This document shows, piece by piece, positions 8,563 through 17,031 of a DNA stretch of 51,443 nt. The notes beneath the pieces were generated by a model. That model was not told the origin of the DNA. It did no database searches and saw nothing but the letters and a program-made list of their open reading frames with translations. Made by a program: the position numbers and the translations under genes. The stretch comes from Pseudomonadota bacterium (GTDB lineage Bacteria; Pseudomonadota; Gammaproteobacteria; Burkholderiales; JABEVD01): assembly GCA_021802545.1 (NCBI GenBank), contig JAJZRS010000021.1:1-51443 (forward strand), given 5' to 3'. The stretch's first letter is position 1; each line of letters starts with the position of its first letter.

Positions 8563-9529
8563 AGCGCACGATTTTCGACGGGGATTCCCTGAATTCGTGA
8601 CGTTCCGGCTTCATGTCTATTGCTTGAAGCAATGCCGATTCGATTTCGTTGTCCGAGGCGCCATTACGCAACAGTGGCCTGAAGTCGAATTTTTCATCCT
8701 GACCGAGGCAGAGATAAAGGGCGCCGTCGACACCGAGCCTGACCCTGTTGCAGCTTTCGCAGAAATGCTGCGTGATCGGGGTGATGAAGCCAACGCTGAA
8801 TCGTCCGTCAAGACTCCTGAGATAACGCGCCGGACCGCCCCCGGGAAGGACTGCGGGAACCAGGGAATATTTCTGGGCCAATGCATTTTTCACGGGTTGA
8901 AGATCGAATGACCCTTGCCGCCTGCCCGTGTCTCCCATGGGCATGGGCTCGATCAGGCGGAGAATCAGGCCGCGTTCCATGCAAAACTCGACCATGGGGT
9001 CGATCTCGCTCTCGTTGACGCCTGGTAAAACGACCATGTTGATTTTGATCGCCGAAAAGCCGACGTCCAGAGCGGCATCAATACCTGAAAGAATGCGTTT
9101 CAGTGCGTCGCGCCCGGTCATCTTTTCGATCAGTTCAGGATTCAACGAATCCAGGCTGATGTTGATGCGGCCGATTCCGGCCTGCTTCAGATCCAGCGCC
9201 TGATGCTCAAGCTGGGTCGCATTGGTGCTGAGCGACAGATCATCGATGCCTTCGATGGATGAGAGCCGGTGTGCCAGTTCAGGAAGATTCCGCCTCAACA
9301 AGGGCTCGCCGCCGGTCAGCCTGATTCTGTTGACGCCGCGCTTCGCAAAAACCCTGGTCAGCCTTTCGATCTCGTCGAAATTCAGCCAGTGCTCGGGATC
9401 CTCGAACCCCTTGTGGCCTTTGGGCAGGCAATAGGTACATCTCAGGTCGCATCTGTCCGTCACCGACAGCCTGAGGTATTCTATTTTTCTTCCAAAACGG
9501 TCGATCAGTGAATCATCCACGCTTTTCAT
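8540..9529 (-). CDS. moaA: GTP 3',8-cyclase MoaA
   Basis: A radical SAM enzyme (329 residues) that, with MoaC, makes cyclic pyranopterin monophosphate from GTP, the first step of molybdenum cofactor synthesis. The radical SAM cluster motif CDLRCTYC is near residue 27, LTGGEPL follows, the C-terminal cluster segment FCESCNRVRLGVDG is present, and the protein ends in the conserved Gly-Gly needed for activity. A GTG at codon 4 (9520) has GAGGA nine bases upstream, whereas the ATG at 9529 abuts it, so the true start may be three codons later. It is divergent from mobB, with a ModE-like box between them. Confidence 0.96.
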   Translation of the reverse strand: MKSVDDSLIDRFGRKIEYLRLSVTDRCDLRCTYCLPKGHKGFEDPEHWLNFDEIERLTRVFAKRGVNRIRLTGGEPLLRRNLPELAHRLSSIEGIDDLSLSTNATQLEHQALDLKQAGIGRINISLDSLNPELIEKMTGRDALKRILSGIDAALDVGFSAIKINMVVLPGVNESEIDPMVEFCMERGLILRLIEPMPMGDTGRRQGSFDLQPVKNALAQKYSLVPAVLPGGGPARYLRSLDGRFSVGFITPITQHFCESCNRVRLGVDGALYLCLGQDEKFDFRPLLRNGASDNEIESALLQAIDMKPERHEFRESPSKIVRFMSATGG

Positions 9530-9533
9530 TCCT

Positions 9534-9557
9534 CGTTATATCTGGGAAAATATAACA
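9534..9557. promoter_or_regulatory. ModE-box-like palindrome between moaA and mobB
   Basis: CGTTATAT, an 8-base spacer, then ATATAACA: the half-sites match in 7 of 8 positions. This is the form of E. coli ModE operators (CG...TATAT arms around a spacer). It occupies the 55-bp divergent gap between moaA and mobB, and a second site with the same arms and the same spacer length lies before moaC (12291-12314). It overlaps the moaA ribosome-binding region, so binding would repress moaA directly. Confidence 0.65.
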
Positions 9558-9584
9558 CTCTCGGCGTCGGCAAAAAAGCACTGG

Positions 9585-10079
9585 ATGAAAATTTTCGGAT
9601 TCGCAGGCTATTCTGGAAGCGGAAAAACCACGCTCATCGAAAAGCTGATCCCGATCTTCGTTGACGCGGGACTCACCGTTTCCATCATCAAGCATGCCCA
9701 TCATGATTTCGATGTCGATCAACCTGGCAAGGACTCTTTCCGCCACAGGCAGGCAGGCGCAAGGGAAGTTCTGATTTCGTCGGACAAACGCTGGGCATTG
9801 ATGCATGAGCTGCGCGCCGAGAATGAGCCGCCTGTTTCCGAGCATGTGAAAAGGCTTTCTCCCTGCGATTTCGTCTTCATCGAAGGGTACAAGAACATGC
9901 CGGTTCCCAAACTGGAAATTCACCGTGGAGCGACGCCTTTGCTCTATCCTGCCGATCCCAATATTGTTGCCGTTGCAGGCTTCGAGAAACTGGAGACCGA
10001 TTTGCCGCAATTCGACTTGAACGACACTCAAAGAATCGCACTCTTCATCATGCAATACCCGAAATGGAATTTGCCATGA
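9585..10079 (+). CDS. mobB: Molybdopterin-guanine dinucleotide biosynthesis protein MobB
   Basis: A 164-residue GTP-binding protein that assists MobA in attaching GMP to molybdopterin. The Walker A motif GYSGSGKTTLIEKLI is at residues 8-22, IIKHAHHDFDVDQPGKDSFRHRQAGA is the conserved MobB segment, and FIEGYKNMPVPKLEIHR is the family's second signature. It is the first gene of mobB-moeA-moaD-moaE, and its stop overlaps the moeA start (ATGA). Confidence 0.94.
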   Translation: MKIFGFAGYSGSGKTTLIEKLIPIFVDAGLTVSIIKHAHHDFDVDQPGKDSFRHRQAGAREVLISSDKRWALMHELRAENEPPVSEHVKRLSPCDFVFIEGYKNMPVPKLEIHRGATPLLYPADPNIVAVAGFEKLETDLPQFDLNDTQRIALFIMQYPKWNLP

Positions 10080-11257
10080 ACGTCATTTCACAGCAGGAAG
10101 CGCTTGATCTTCTGCTTGCGGAAGCAGATTGCCTGGCGGAAACTGAAACGATAGCAACGGAACATGCGCTGGGACGCGTACTGGCAAAAGAGCTCGTCTC
10201 GCCCATCGATGTTCCGCAATTCGACAACAGCGCAATGGACGGGTTTGCGATATTCGCGCAAGCGGGAAGCAGTCTGCGCATTGCCCAAAGGATCCCTGCC
10301 GGAGCCGTGCCTGCTCCGCTCGAAACGGGCACTGCGGCAAGAATATTCACGGGCGCACAGATTCCGCAAGGCGCGGACAGCGTGGTCATGCAGGAAAATT
10401 GCACTTTCGACGACAGCATCGTGACCATCGAAAAGATGCCCAAGCCGGGCGCCAACATCAGAAGGCGCGGCGAAGATATTTCGGCAGGGAGCGCTTTTCT
10501 CGAAGCTGGGATCAAGCTTAGGCCACAGGAACTCGGGATTGCCGCTTCCGTGGGATTTGCAAGTCTCGAAGTCTACAGAAAACTCAAGGTGGCCGTGTTT
10601 TTCACCGGGGACGAGCTCGTCATGCCCGGAAACCCCCTGGGGCGAGGCCAGATTTACAATTCGAACCGCTACAGCCTGATCGGACTCTTGAATGCGCTGA
10701 ATTGCGAGATTCACGATCTGGGCATCGTGCGCGACGATCTCGATGCGACGGTCGCCGCGCTCGAAGAGGCGAGAAAGCATGCCGATCTCGTGATGACTTG
10801 CGGAGGCGTATCTGTCGGGGAAGAAGACCATGTCAAGAATGCCGTCGAGACAATCGGCAAACTTTCATTCTGGAAAGTTGCGGTGAAACCGGGAAAACCT
10901 TTCGCCTTCGGCGATCTTTCAGGCATTCCGTTCATCGGCCTGCCGGGCAACCCGGTATCTGCTTTCCTTTCCTTCTGCCTGTTCGCCAGACCTTTCATAA
11001 TGAAGAAGCAGGGCATGAAGGACGTCAATCCCCTTGCATTGCAAGCCGCTGCCGACTTCGAATGGACTGGCGGAAAAAGAGCAGAATGGCTCAGGTCGAG
11101 ATTCGCGAACGGCATGGTGAAGATCCATCCCGATCAGGGCTCCGCCTCCATTTCACCGCTTTCTTGGGCTGAAGGCCTGGTCGAGATTCCTGCAGGAATG
11201 AATGTCTCCAGAGGCGATCGGGTCGATTTCTTTCCTTTCTCCGGATTGTTCGCATGA
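10076..11257 (+). CDS. moeA: Molybdopterin molybdotransferase MoeA
   Basis: MoeA (393 residues) inserts molybdate into adenylylated molybdopterin. Conserved segments are PQFDNSAMDGFA, AGAVPAPLETGTAARIFTGAQIPQGADSVVMQE, GEDI, FFTGDELV, and the MoCF-type TCGGVSVGEEDHVK with FGLPGNPVS-like FIGLPGNPVSAF. The ATG at 10076 overlaps the mobB stop; an in-frame ATG at 10064 lies inside mobB without a ribosome-binding site. It is followed by moaD with a 4-base overlap. Confidence 0.96.
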   Translation: MNVISQQEALDLLLAEADCLAETETIATEHALGRVLAKELVSPIDVPQFDNSAMDGFAIFAQAGSSLRIAQRIPAGAVPAPLETGTAARIFTGAQIPQGADSVVMQENCTFDDSIVTIEKMPKPGANIRRRGEDISAGSAFLEAGIKLRPQELGIAASVGFASLEVYRKLKVAVFFTGDELVMPGNPLGRGQIYNSNRYSLIGLLNALNCEIHDLGIVRDDLDATVAALEEARKHADLVMTCGGVSVGEEDHVKNAVETIGKLSFWKVAVKPGKPFAFGDLSGIPFIGLPGNPVSAFLSFCLFARPFIMKKQGMKDVNPLALQAAADFEWTGGKRAEWLRSRFANGMVKIHPDQGSASISPLSWAEGLVEIPAGMNVSRGDRVDFFPFSGLFA

Positions 11258-11493
11258 AGGTCCTGTATTTTGCGAGGCTGCGCGAGGCTTTCGGCGAATC
11301 GGAAAGCATCGGGATCGCCACCGATACCCGTGTTGCGGAAATCGTGTCAAGCTTGAAGGCGAGGGGAGAGGAATGGGAAAAGGAACTGTCCAGACCGTTC
11401 AGGGTCGCAATCAACCGGAAGCTGGCCGGCATGGATGCCATCGTGAAGGACGATGATGAAGTCGCCATTTTCCCGCCCGTGACAGGTGGATGA
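11254..11493 (+). CDS. moaD: Molybdopterin synthase sulfur carrier subunit MoaD
   Basis: A 79-residue ubiquitin-like protein ending in the required Gly-Gly, which carries the thiocarboxylate sulfur for molybdopterin synthase. The start MKVLYFARLREAFG and the end DDDEVAIFPPVTGG are characteristic. It overlaps moeA by 4 bases and is followed directly by moaE, its catalytic partner. Confidence 0.95.
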   Translation: MKVLYFARLREAFGESESIGIATDTRVAEIVSSLKARGEEWEKELSRPFRVAINRKLAGMDAIVKDDDEVAIFPPVTGG

Positions 11494-11494
11494 G

Positions 11495-11938
11495 ATGGAA
11501 GTCAGGATCCAGGTCGAGGACTTCGATCTTTGCAGCGAGCTCGATAAAATCAGGAAGCGGCATCGCGACATCGGCGCCGTTGCGAGCTTCGTGGGGATCG
11601 TCAGGGAGCACGGCGGGATCAGCGGGATGGAGCTCGAGCATTATCCCGGCATGACGGAAGCTGCGCTCGAGGCCATACTGATTGAAGCGAAACACAGGTG
11701 GGCCATTCTTGATGCCACCGTGATCCACAGGGTGGGCCGTCTCGAAGGATCGGAGCAGATCGTGCTGGCCATTGTCGCGTCACCCCACAGGAAAGAGGCC
11801 TTTCTTGCGCTCGAATTCGTTGTCGACAAGCTGAAGACCGAAGCGCCGCTGTGGAAGAAGGAAAAAACACAGGACGGGTGGAAATGGGTGGATGCGAAGG
11901 AATCCGACGACGCTGCTGCTTCAAGATGGATCGAATGA
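11495..11938 (+). CDS. moaE: Molybdopterin synthase catalytic subunit MoaE
   Basis: The large subunit (147 residues) of molybdopterin synthase, converting cyclic pyranopterin to molybdopterin with sulfur from MoaD. Family motifs include GAVASFVGIVRE, LEHYPGMTEAAL, VIHRVGRLEGSEQIVLAIVASPHRKEAF, and the catalytic Lys region KTEAPLWKKE. The ATG at 11495 is preferred to a GTG at 11486, because AGGTGGA lies four bases before the ATG and the GTG is inside moaD. The 3' end overlaps the convergent ModE-like gene by 18 bases. Confidence 0.95.
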   Translation: MEVRIQVEDFDLCSELDKIRKRHRDIGAVASFVGIVREHGGISGMELEHYPGMTEAALEAILIEAKHRWAILDATVIHRVGRLEGSEQIVLAIVASPHRKEAFLALEFVVDKLKTEAPLWKKEKTQDGWKWVDAKESDDAAASRWIE

Positions 11939-12268
11939 CTGCCTGACTTCTTCGCTGAGTTTCTCAAGAAACGCCTTGTGTTCCGCCTCGATTCTTTCGA
12001 AACACTCGATCAGCCGCCTGGCACCGGAAGTGAGCTTGGAGCCGCCGCCGTCCCGCCCCCCGGAAGTGCGCTCGACGAGCAGAAAGCCGGCGCTCTTGTT
12101 CATCGCGTCCACTGCATCCCAGGCAGACTTGTAGCTCATTTTCATGATTTTTGCCGCCTTGGCGATCGAGCCCGTCTCGTCGATGTGGCGCAGCAGCTCG
12201 ATTCTGCCGCGTCCAAGGAAATTCCTTTCGTTACAGGTCAGCCAGATCCTGCCGTGCACTGCGGTCAA
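11921..12268 (-). CDS. One-domain ModE-like transcription regulator
   Basis: A 115-residue winged-helix protein equal to the N-terminal DNA-binding half of ModE: RIWLTCNERNFLGRGRIELLRHIDETGSIAKAAKIMKMSYKSAWDAVDAMNKSAGFLLVERTSGGRDGGGSKLT. It lacks the C-terminal pair of MOP domains that bind molybdate in E. coli ModE, so it cannot sense molybdate in the usual way. A TTG start at 12268 is chosen because GGAGGG lies eight bases upstream and the protein then begins like other ModE homologues; a longer frame to 12322 exists but has no such site. A ModE-type palindrome (12291-12314) lies just upstream, suggesting autoregulation together with control of moaC. Confidence 0.85.
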   Translation of the reverse strand: MTAVHGRIWLTCNERNFLGRGRIELLRHIDETGSIAKAAKIMKMSYKSAWDAVDAMNKSAGFLLVERTSGGRDGGGSKLTSGARRLIECFERIEAEHKAFLEKLSEEVRQSFDPS

Positions 12269-12290
12269 TTTGATTCCCTCCGATCCATAT

Positions 12291-12314
12291 CGTAATATGC
12301 CATTCGATATCACG
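12291..12314. promoter_or_regulatory. ModE-box-like palindrome before moaC and the ModE-like gene
   Basis: CGTAATAT, an 8-base spacer, then ATATCACG: the half-sites match in 7 of 8 positions. The combined pattern with the moaA/mobB site is CGTNATAT, N8, ATATNACG-type arms. It sits in the divergent gap between the ModE-like start (12268) and moaC (12337), so one site could control both. Confidence 0.65.
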
Positions 12315-12336
12315 GCGGTCAATGTAAGGAAAAGCG

Positions 12337-12807
12337 ATGGAAAAACTGACGCATTTCGATGCGAGGGGCGAAGCGCGCATGGTCGATGTTTCCGATAAAA
12401 AGGAATCGAAGCGCATCGCCGTCGCTGTCGGCAAAATCAGCATGAAACAGGAAACCCTTGAAATCGTGAAATCGGGAAGCGGCAAGAAAGGCGATGTGCT
12501 CGGGGTTGCGAGGATCGCCGGCATCATGGCCGCCAAACGCACTTCCGACCTCATTCCGCTCTGCCATCCCATTGCGCTCACCCGCGCGTCCGTAGAATTC
12601 GAATTCTTGCAGGAAGGCATCCTGTGCAGGGCGACAACCGAAACATTGGGTAGAACAGGCGTGGAAATGGAAGCGCTGACCGCGGTCAGCGGCGCGCTGC
12701 TCACCATCTACGATATGTGCAAGGCGGTCGACCGCGGGATGATCATGCACGATATCCGCCTCAACGAGAAGCGGGGAGGCGCTTCCGGCGACTGGCATGG
12801 GCAATGA
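12337..12807 (+). CDS. moaC: Cyclic pyranopterin monophosphate synthase MoaC
   Basis: MoaC (156 residues) converts the MoaA product to cyclic pyranopterin monophosphate. Recognisable segments are [86 protein letters not shown] and [13 protein letters not shown]. It is apart from moaA but shares its ModE-type operator. The 3' end overlaps mobA by 11 bases. Confidence 0.96.
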   Translation: MEKLTHFDARGEARMVDVSDKKESKRIAVAVGKISMKQETLEIVKSGSGKKGDVLGVARIAGIMAAKRTSDLIPLCHPIALTRASVEFEFLQEGILCRATTETLGRTGVEMEALTAVSGALLTIYDMCKAVDRGMIMHDIRLNEKRGGASGDWHGQ

Positions 12808-13372
12808 TTGCATCAGCGCAATCATCCTTGCCGGAGGAAAGGGTTCCAGGCTGGGCGGCATCGACAAGGGCATGCTCGAAATCAACGGCAAGACGCTCGT
12901 CGAGCTGGCCATTGCCAGGATCGCGCCGCATGCATCGGAAATCCTGATTTCAGCCAACAGGAACCTCGATTTTTATTCCAGGCTGGGGTTCAAGGTCGTA
13001 TTGGACGAAGGATGCGGACCGCTTTGCGGCTTGAGAAGCGGCATGCTTGAAGCGAAGTGCGCTTATGTGCTGAGCCTGCCTTGCGATACGCCCTTCTTTC
13101 CCGAAGATATTGCCTGCAGGCTGATGGCCGGATTGAAAGAGGCCGATATCGCGATCCCTGAATCGGGCGGAAGAACCCATCAGGCGTTCATGCTTTGCAG
13201 AAAAACGCTCATGGCAGATCTTGCCGAATTCATCGATGGGGGAGGGCGCAAGGTGCGCGAATGGCAGTCGAGATTCGAAAGCGCCATTGTCCATTTTCCG
13301 GAGGACAATGACTTCTTCAACATCAACACACCCGAGGACCTTGAAGCTATTTCTTCGGGCGGAATGCGTTGA
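12797..13372 (+). CDS. mobA: Molybdenum cofactor guanylyltransferase MobA
   Basis: MobA (191 residues) attaches GMP to molybdopterin to give the guanine dinucleotide form used by DMSO-reductase family enzymes. The nucleotide-binding loop [19 protein letters not shown] is at residues 9-27, [10 protein letters not shown] and LPCDTPFFP are conserved, and [10 protein letters not shown] is the usual C-terminal motif. It is coupled to moaC by overlap, and its 3' end overlaps convergent mog by 26 bases. The presence of mobA plus mobB implies bis-MGD enzymes elsewhere in the genome; none is in this window. Confidence 0.94.
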   Translation: MGNDCISAIILAGGKGSRLGGIDKGMLEINGKTLVELAIARIAPHASEILISANRNLDFYSRLGFKVVLDEGCGPLCGLRSGMLEAKCAYVLSLPCDTPFFPEDIACRLMAGLKEADIAIPESGGRTHQAFMLCRKTLMADLAEFIDGGGRKVREWQSRFESAIVHFPEDNDFFNINTPEDLEAISSGGMR

Positions 13373-13874
13373 TCACGTCTGGGTTCGTTTCGATGTACGG
13401 GCCGCCGATGAGGTCGATGCAGTAAGGAACTGCAGCGAATATGCCGTCCAGCGTTTCCTTGATGGCTTTCGGCTGCCCCGGCAGATTGAGGATCAGCGCA
13501 TTTTTCCTGATCACGCCGACCTGCCTCGAAAGAATGGCGGTGGGAACGTATTTCAGGCTGATTGCGCGCATCTGCTCGCCGAATCCGTCGAGCACCCTGT
13601 CTGATACGGCAATCGTCGCTTCAGGGGTCACATCCCTGGGCGCGGGTCCCGTCCCCCCAGTGGTCAGCACGAGCGAGCAGACTTCCATGTCAACCAGTTC
13701 GATGAGCGTTTTTTCAATCAATGCCTGCTCATCCGGAATGAGCCTGGAAACCGAGGACCACTTCGAAGCAAGCGCGCCCCCAAGCCAGGCTTCGAGCGCA
13801 GGAATGCCCTTGTCTTCATAAATTCCGCTTGATGCGCGGTCGCTGATGCTGACAAGCCCTATTTTGATCTGCAT
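13347..13874 (-). CDS. mog: Molybdopterin adenylyltransferase Mog
   Basis: A 175-residue MoCF-fold protein that adenylylates molybdopterin before MoeA inserts molybdenum. Visible are IGLVSISDRASSGIYEDKGIPAL, LVLTTGGTGPAPRDVTPEATIAV, and LPGQPKAIKETLDGIFAAVPYCIDLIGGPYIE, the last typical of MogA rather than short MoaB. It is convergent with mobA and divergent from the flavin reductase gene. Confidence 0.93.
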   Translation of the reverse strand: MQIKIGLVSISDRASSGIYEDKGIPALEAWLGGALASKWSSVSRLIPDEQALIEKTLIELVDMEVCSLVLTTGGTGPAPRDVTPEATIAVSDRVLDGFGEQMRAISLKYVPTAILSRQVGVIRKNALILNLPGQPKAIKETLDGIFAAVPYCIDLIGGPYIETNPDVINAFRPKK

Positions 13875-13967
13875 GGAGGCTCCATAAAATCGGCCATTCT
13901 ACCACCCGCCGAAGATGACGAGATTTATCAAATAAAGTTAATTTATATCATATAGTTATAGATTAAT

Positions 13968-14001
13968 TTCATATTCGTATCAAAAACGATACGAATATGA
14001 A
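13968..14001. repeat. Perfect 14-bp inverted repeat, probable operator
   Basis: TTCATATTCGTATC (13968-13981), a 6-base AAAAAC loop, then GATACGAATATGAA (13988-14001). It lies in the AT-rich 196-bp divergent region between mog and the flavin reductase gene. No U-tract follows and both genes read away from it, so an operator for a dimeric regulator is more likely than a terminator. The core TTCGTAT recurs in the inverted repeat upstream of the porin operon (22566-22627). Confidence 0.7.
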
Positions 14002-14070
14002 TCCCGCCTTTTGGGGCATTTTCCGGGAGCAATGCGATATACTTTTACACTATTTGCTTGAAAGGTCCAC

Positions 14071-14685
14071 ATGCAAATCGATCCGAGACTTCACGCGAAG
14101 GCAGACAATTATAAGCTGCTGACCAACCTGGTCATCCCCAGGCCGATCGCATGGATCACCAGTCTCAGCGACGCTGGAATAGTCAACCTCGCCCCTTTCA
14201 GCTTCTTCAATGCGGTCGGCGCAGACCCGATTTACATCGTCGTCAGCATCGGCATCAACGAGCAGGGTAAGCTCAAGGATACGGCGAAGAATATTCTCTC
14301 AAGCGGAGAGTTTGTCGTGAATCTGGTCACGGAAGAGCTTTTCGATGCGATGAACCTTTCGGCCGCCGATTTCCCCCCGGAGGAGAGCGAGCTTGAAGCC
14401 GCCCGGCTGGACAGCGCGCCTTCCGTCATTGTCAAACCACCAAGAGTGGCAGCCGCCCAGGCCAGCCTGGAATGCACGCTGCACGCCTCGCAAAAGCTCG
14501 GAGATAACACGCTGATCATCGGCGAAGTCGTCATGTTCCATGTCGCCGATCATCTGATCGGCCCGAAAATGCATGTCGAGCACTTCGCGCCGATCGGTCG
14601 TCTCGGTTCGCCGTCCGCCTATTGCAGGACACAGGACCGCTTCAATGTGCCGCGCATCAGCTACGCTCAAGTAAATAATCGCTGA
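14071..14685 (+). CDS. Flavin reductase family protein (FMN-binding split barrel)
   Basis: A 204-residue protein of the DIM6/NTAB flavin reductase-like family. NLVIPRPIAWITSLSDAGIVNLAPFSFFNAVGADPIYIVVSIG matches the FMN-binding split-barrel start, and FVVNLVTEELFDAMN and HVEHFAPIGRLG... are typical later segments. Such proteins use NAD(P)H to reduce flavins or are oxidoreductases of unknown substrate. It is a single gene behind a striking 14-bp inverted repeat, so it is probably inducible. Substrate unknown. Confidence 0.85.
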   Translation: MQIDPRLHAKADNYKLLTNLVIPRPIAWITSLSDAGIVNLAPFSFFNAVGADPIYIVVSIGINEQGKLKDTAKNILSSGEFVVNLVTEELFDAMNLSAADFPPEESELEAARLDSAPSVIVKPPRVAAAQASLECTLHASQKLGDNTLIIGEVVMFHVADHLIGPKMHVEHFAPIGRLGSPSAYCRTQDRFNVPRISYAQVNNR

Positions 14686-16764
14686 TCACGACGATTCGAA
14701 ATGCCTGACCATCTCCTGCAATTCGTGCGCATTGTTCGATAGTTCTTCGGAAGCGCTCTTCGCTTCCTGCGCAACATCGGCATTCCTGTCGACGAGTTCT
14801 GAGATGCGCTCGAGACTTCTCGCCACATCTTCGCTCGCCATCGACTGCTCTTTCGATGCGTCTGCGATATGCTGCGCCTTCTCCGACATCGCGCGGCTGG
14901 TCGACATGATTTCCTTGAGGCTATCGCCGGTTTCGCGGACCAGCACGATACCCTGCTCGACTTCCCTGACAGCCTGATCCATGGAGGCCACGACGTCCTG
15001 TGTTGTGGCGTGGATGCCCGCAACCTTGCTGGTGATATCGACCGTGCTCGATGTCGTGCGCTCGGCGAGTTTCCGCACCTCGTCAGCAACCACAGCGAAA
15101 CCGCGCCCCTGTTCGCCGGCCCTCGCCGCCTCGATCGCGGCGTTCAACGCGAGCAGATTGGTCTGATCGGCAATGTCCTTGATGACGAGCGTGATCTCGC
15201 CGATCTGCTGGATCGCATCCTTGAGTTCGCCTATGGTCCTGCTTGAACCCTGAACAGCCTGAACAACGCGAGCAGTCGATTCGACGCTCTTCTCCATCCG
15301 CGCATTGTTCTGTTCGATGATTTTCTGCGAGTCGATTGCAGCGGAAGCGGAGGAGGTGGCGTCCAGAGCCACTTCGGACACCGACTGGCTGAATTCCTCC
15401 ATGGTGCTCGCGATCTGCTGCACATGGCCCTGTTGCATTTTCGACTGTTCGGCGACCTGGACCACCCTTGCATCCAGTTCGGCGCTGCGTTCGACGATGA
15501 TCGCTGCGGCAAGCCCCATCTCGTCGAGCATCACCTGGATATGGGATTGCATGATCTGCAGTTCGCATTTGAGCCTTCCGGGCTCATCCCTGCCCGAAAT
15601 GTCGATATCCGAGGACAAGTCGCCCTCGATGACCGCCTCGAATTGCCGTTCGACATCATTGAGCGGCGCTTCCACGTATTTCGTGAAGGCAAGGCGCAAC
15701 GCCAGGAAAATGAAGAGCTGAATGCCGATCTGGCCGGCAATCAACATCATGATCATCTTGTTGAGGCGTTTGAAGTCATTCGTCAGATCGATCGTCAAAT
15801 CGGACGCGCCGTTGGAGCTGCCGATGGCGACCTGATGGCACATCAGGCAGTCCGTGCCGTGGAAGTCATGCGACTCGATATAGGGCGTGATGGCCCTGAA
15901 GAGGTATTTCCCGTTCGACTGGGTCAATGAGAAATGGGGAATGGATTGGCCTGCCTTGACGGATTCATCGATGGTGCTCTTCACCAGCGGATCGTCCAGG
16001 TGTTCTTCGGGCAAGCCTGCTCCGAACTGCCTGACGACCTGTTCGGTTCGCTCGATTCTGAGCGAGGTCAGTTGCTGTCCCTCGATGATCTTCTTGATGA
16101 GCAGTTTGCGATTGGCCGTATCCGATATCATGCCGGTGACCATCAGCATGTTCGCGGAATCGATCACCTGCATGGCGGTCGCTTCTGCACGCTTTTGCGC
16201 ATTGAAAATCAGGTCGTTTTTCATCTTCTGATAGATGCCGTAAGTGGCACCCGCCAGGATGAGGAACAATATGGGCTGAAGCAGCAGCTGGATCTTGAGT
16301 CTCAGCGAAAGGTTCCTGAATCTGAATCGATCATATTTCGACCCGATTGAGTCTCCCGATTCGTTGAGTTTTCTATAGAGCGCATCAGCGCCCTCGACTT
16401 CCGCTCTCGATGGCGCATTCCTGACCGACATGTAGCCAACCAGCTTGCCGCCTTCCATGATCGGGGAAACCAGCGCCTTGACCCAGTAATGATCACCGTT
16501 CTTGCAGCGGTTCTTGACGATCCCTCGCCAGGGCATGCCTTCTTTCAAGGTATCCCAAAGCCATTTGAACGCCTGAGGGGGCATATCGGGATGCCGCACG
16601 ATATTGTGGTTTTTCCCGATCAGCTCTTCTCTTGAGAAGCCGCTCATTTCGACGAAGGCGTCGTTCGCGTAGGTGATTATCCCCTTGAGATCTGTTTTGG
16701 TGACGATGCGCAGCCCCGGAGGAAAGGGTTTCTCGATCTGCGTGACAAGAAAATTCTTTTTCAA
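14686..16764 (-). CDS. Methyl-accepting chemotaxis protein with PAS and periplasmic c-type haem domain
   Basis: A 692-residue chemoreceptor. An Aer-like PAS domain is at about residues 15-120 ([38 protein letters not shown]), a membrane helix at about 158-178, a periplasmic domain of about 160 residues with a CLMCH haem-attachment motif at 306-310, a second membrane helix at about 337-358, a HAMP region, and a full MCP signalling domain with the tip [40 protein letters not shown]. The haem domain resembles the DUF3365/Tll0287-type sensors and haem MCPs of Geobacter and Desulfovibrio, so it likely senses redox state, oxygen or a haem ligand on both sides of the membrane. The gene is preceded by a c-di-GMP-I riboswitch and a terminator hairpin, so expression depends on c-di-GMP. 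Confidence 0.9.
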   Translation of the reverse strand: MKKNFLVTQIEKPFPPGLRIVTKTDLKGIITYANDAFVEMSGFSREELIGKNHNIVRHPDMPPQAFKWLWDTLKEGMPWRGIVKNRCKNGDHYWVKALVSPIMEGGKLVGYMSVRNAPSRAEVEGADALYRKLNESGDSIGSKYDRFRFRNLSLRLKIQLLLQPILFLILAGATYGIYQKMKNDLIFNAQKRAEATAMQVIDSANMLMVTGMISDTANRKLLIKKIIEGQQLTSLRIERTEQVVRQFGAGLPEEHLDDPLVKSTIDESVKAGQSIPHFSLTQSNGKYLFRAITPYIESHDFHGTDCLMCHQVAIGSSNGASDLTIDLTNDFKRLNKMIMMLIAGQIGIQLFIFLALRLAFTKYVEAPLNDVERQFEAVIEGDLSSDIDISGRDEPGRLKCELQIMQSHIQVMLDEMGLAAAIIVERSAELDARVVQVAEQSKMQQGHVQQIASTMEEFSQSVSEVALDATSSASAAIDSQKIIEQNNARMEKSVESTARVVQAVQGSSRTIGELKDAIQQIGEITLVIKDIADQTNLLALNAAIEAARAGEQGRGFAVVADEVRKLAERTTSSTVDITSKVAGIHATTQDVVASMDQAVREVEQGIVLVRETGDSLKEIMSTSRAMSEKAQHIADASKEQSMASEDVARSLERISELVDRNADVAQEAKSASEELSNNAHELQEMVRHFESS

Positions 16765-16802
16765 TTCAATGCCCTCTGATTTTTCATGTTATTAATGAAG
16801 CG

Positions 16803-16836
16803 CAAAAGGACCGTAGCCCCTTTCAAGAGGTCGGTC
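16803..16836 (-). terminator. Terminator hairpin in the riboswitch leader
   Basis: On the minus strand a hairpin with outer arms GACCG/CGGTC and inner arms CCTCTT/AAGGGG (one G-U pair) is followed by CCTTTT. It lies about 75 bases after the riboswitch aptamer and about 40 before the chemoreceptor ATG, where an expression platform is expected. This supports transcriptional control by the riboswitch. Whether c-di-GMP turns the gene on or off is not evident. Confidence 0.7.
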
Positions 16837-16911
16837 TTGAATCATACGGAAAGGCCTAGGTTAAAAAGCTGGGTGACCGGAAAAATGGAACTGGTGAGAT
16901 ACGAAGGATGG

Positions 16912-17003
16912 ATCTCGGCAGTCTCGCCATCCTGGGGGAAAACCCTTTAGACCGGAAACTTTGCGCCCCTGACTTTCGAGCAGGTTTGCCCTTTCTCGGC
17001 GTA
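16912..17003 (-). promoter_or_regulatory. c-di-GMP-I (GEMM-I) riboswitch aptamer
   Basis: Read on the minus strand, the leader contains in order AAAGGGCAAACC (16983-16994), a GAAA tetraloop, GGGGCGCAAAG (16959-16969), CCGGTCTAA (16947-16955), and a second arm GGATGGC...CTGCCGA ending near 16914. These are the conserved elements of the GEMM-I aptamer, including the tetraloop, its receptor and the CGCAAAG strand whose A intercalates between the two guanines of c-di-GMP. The ligand-contacting position in AGGGC is G, which favours c-di-GMP over cGAMP. It begins about 30 bases after the stop of a diguanylate cyclase gene on the same strand and precedes the haem chemoreceptor. Confidence 0.88.
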
Positions 17004-17031
17004 TTCTAGCAAGGGGGCGGATTGAAAACAA

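Noticed and set aside
16912-17003. Possible cGAMP (GEMM-Ib) type riboswitch
   Set aside because: The ligand-contacting base in AGGGC is G, as in c-di-GMP aptamers, not A. Only binding tests could overturn this.
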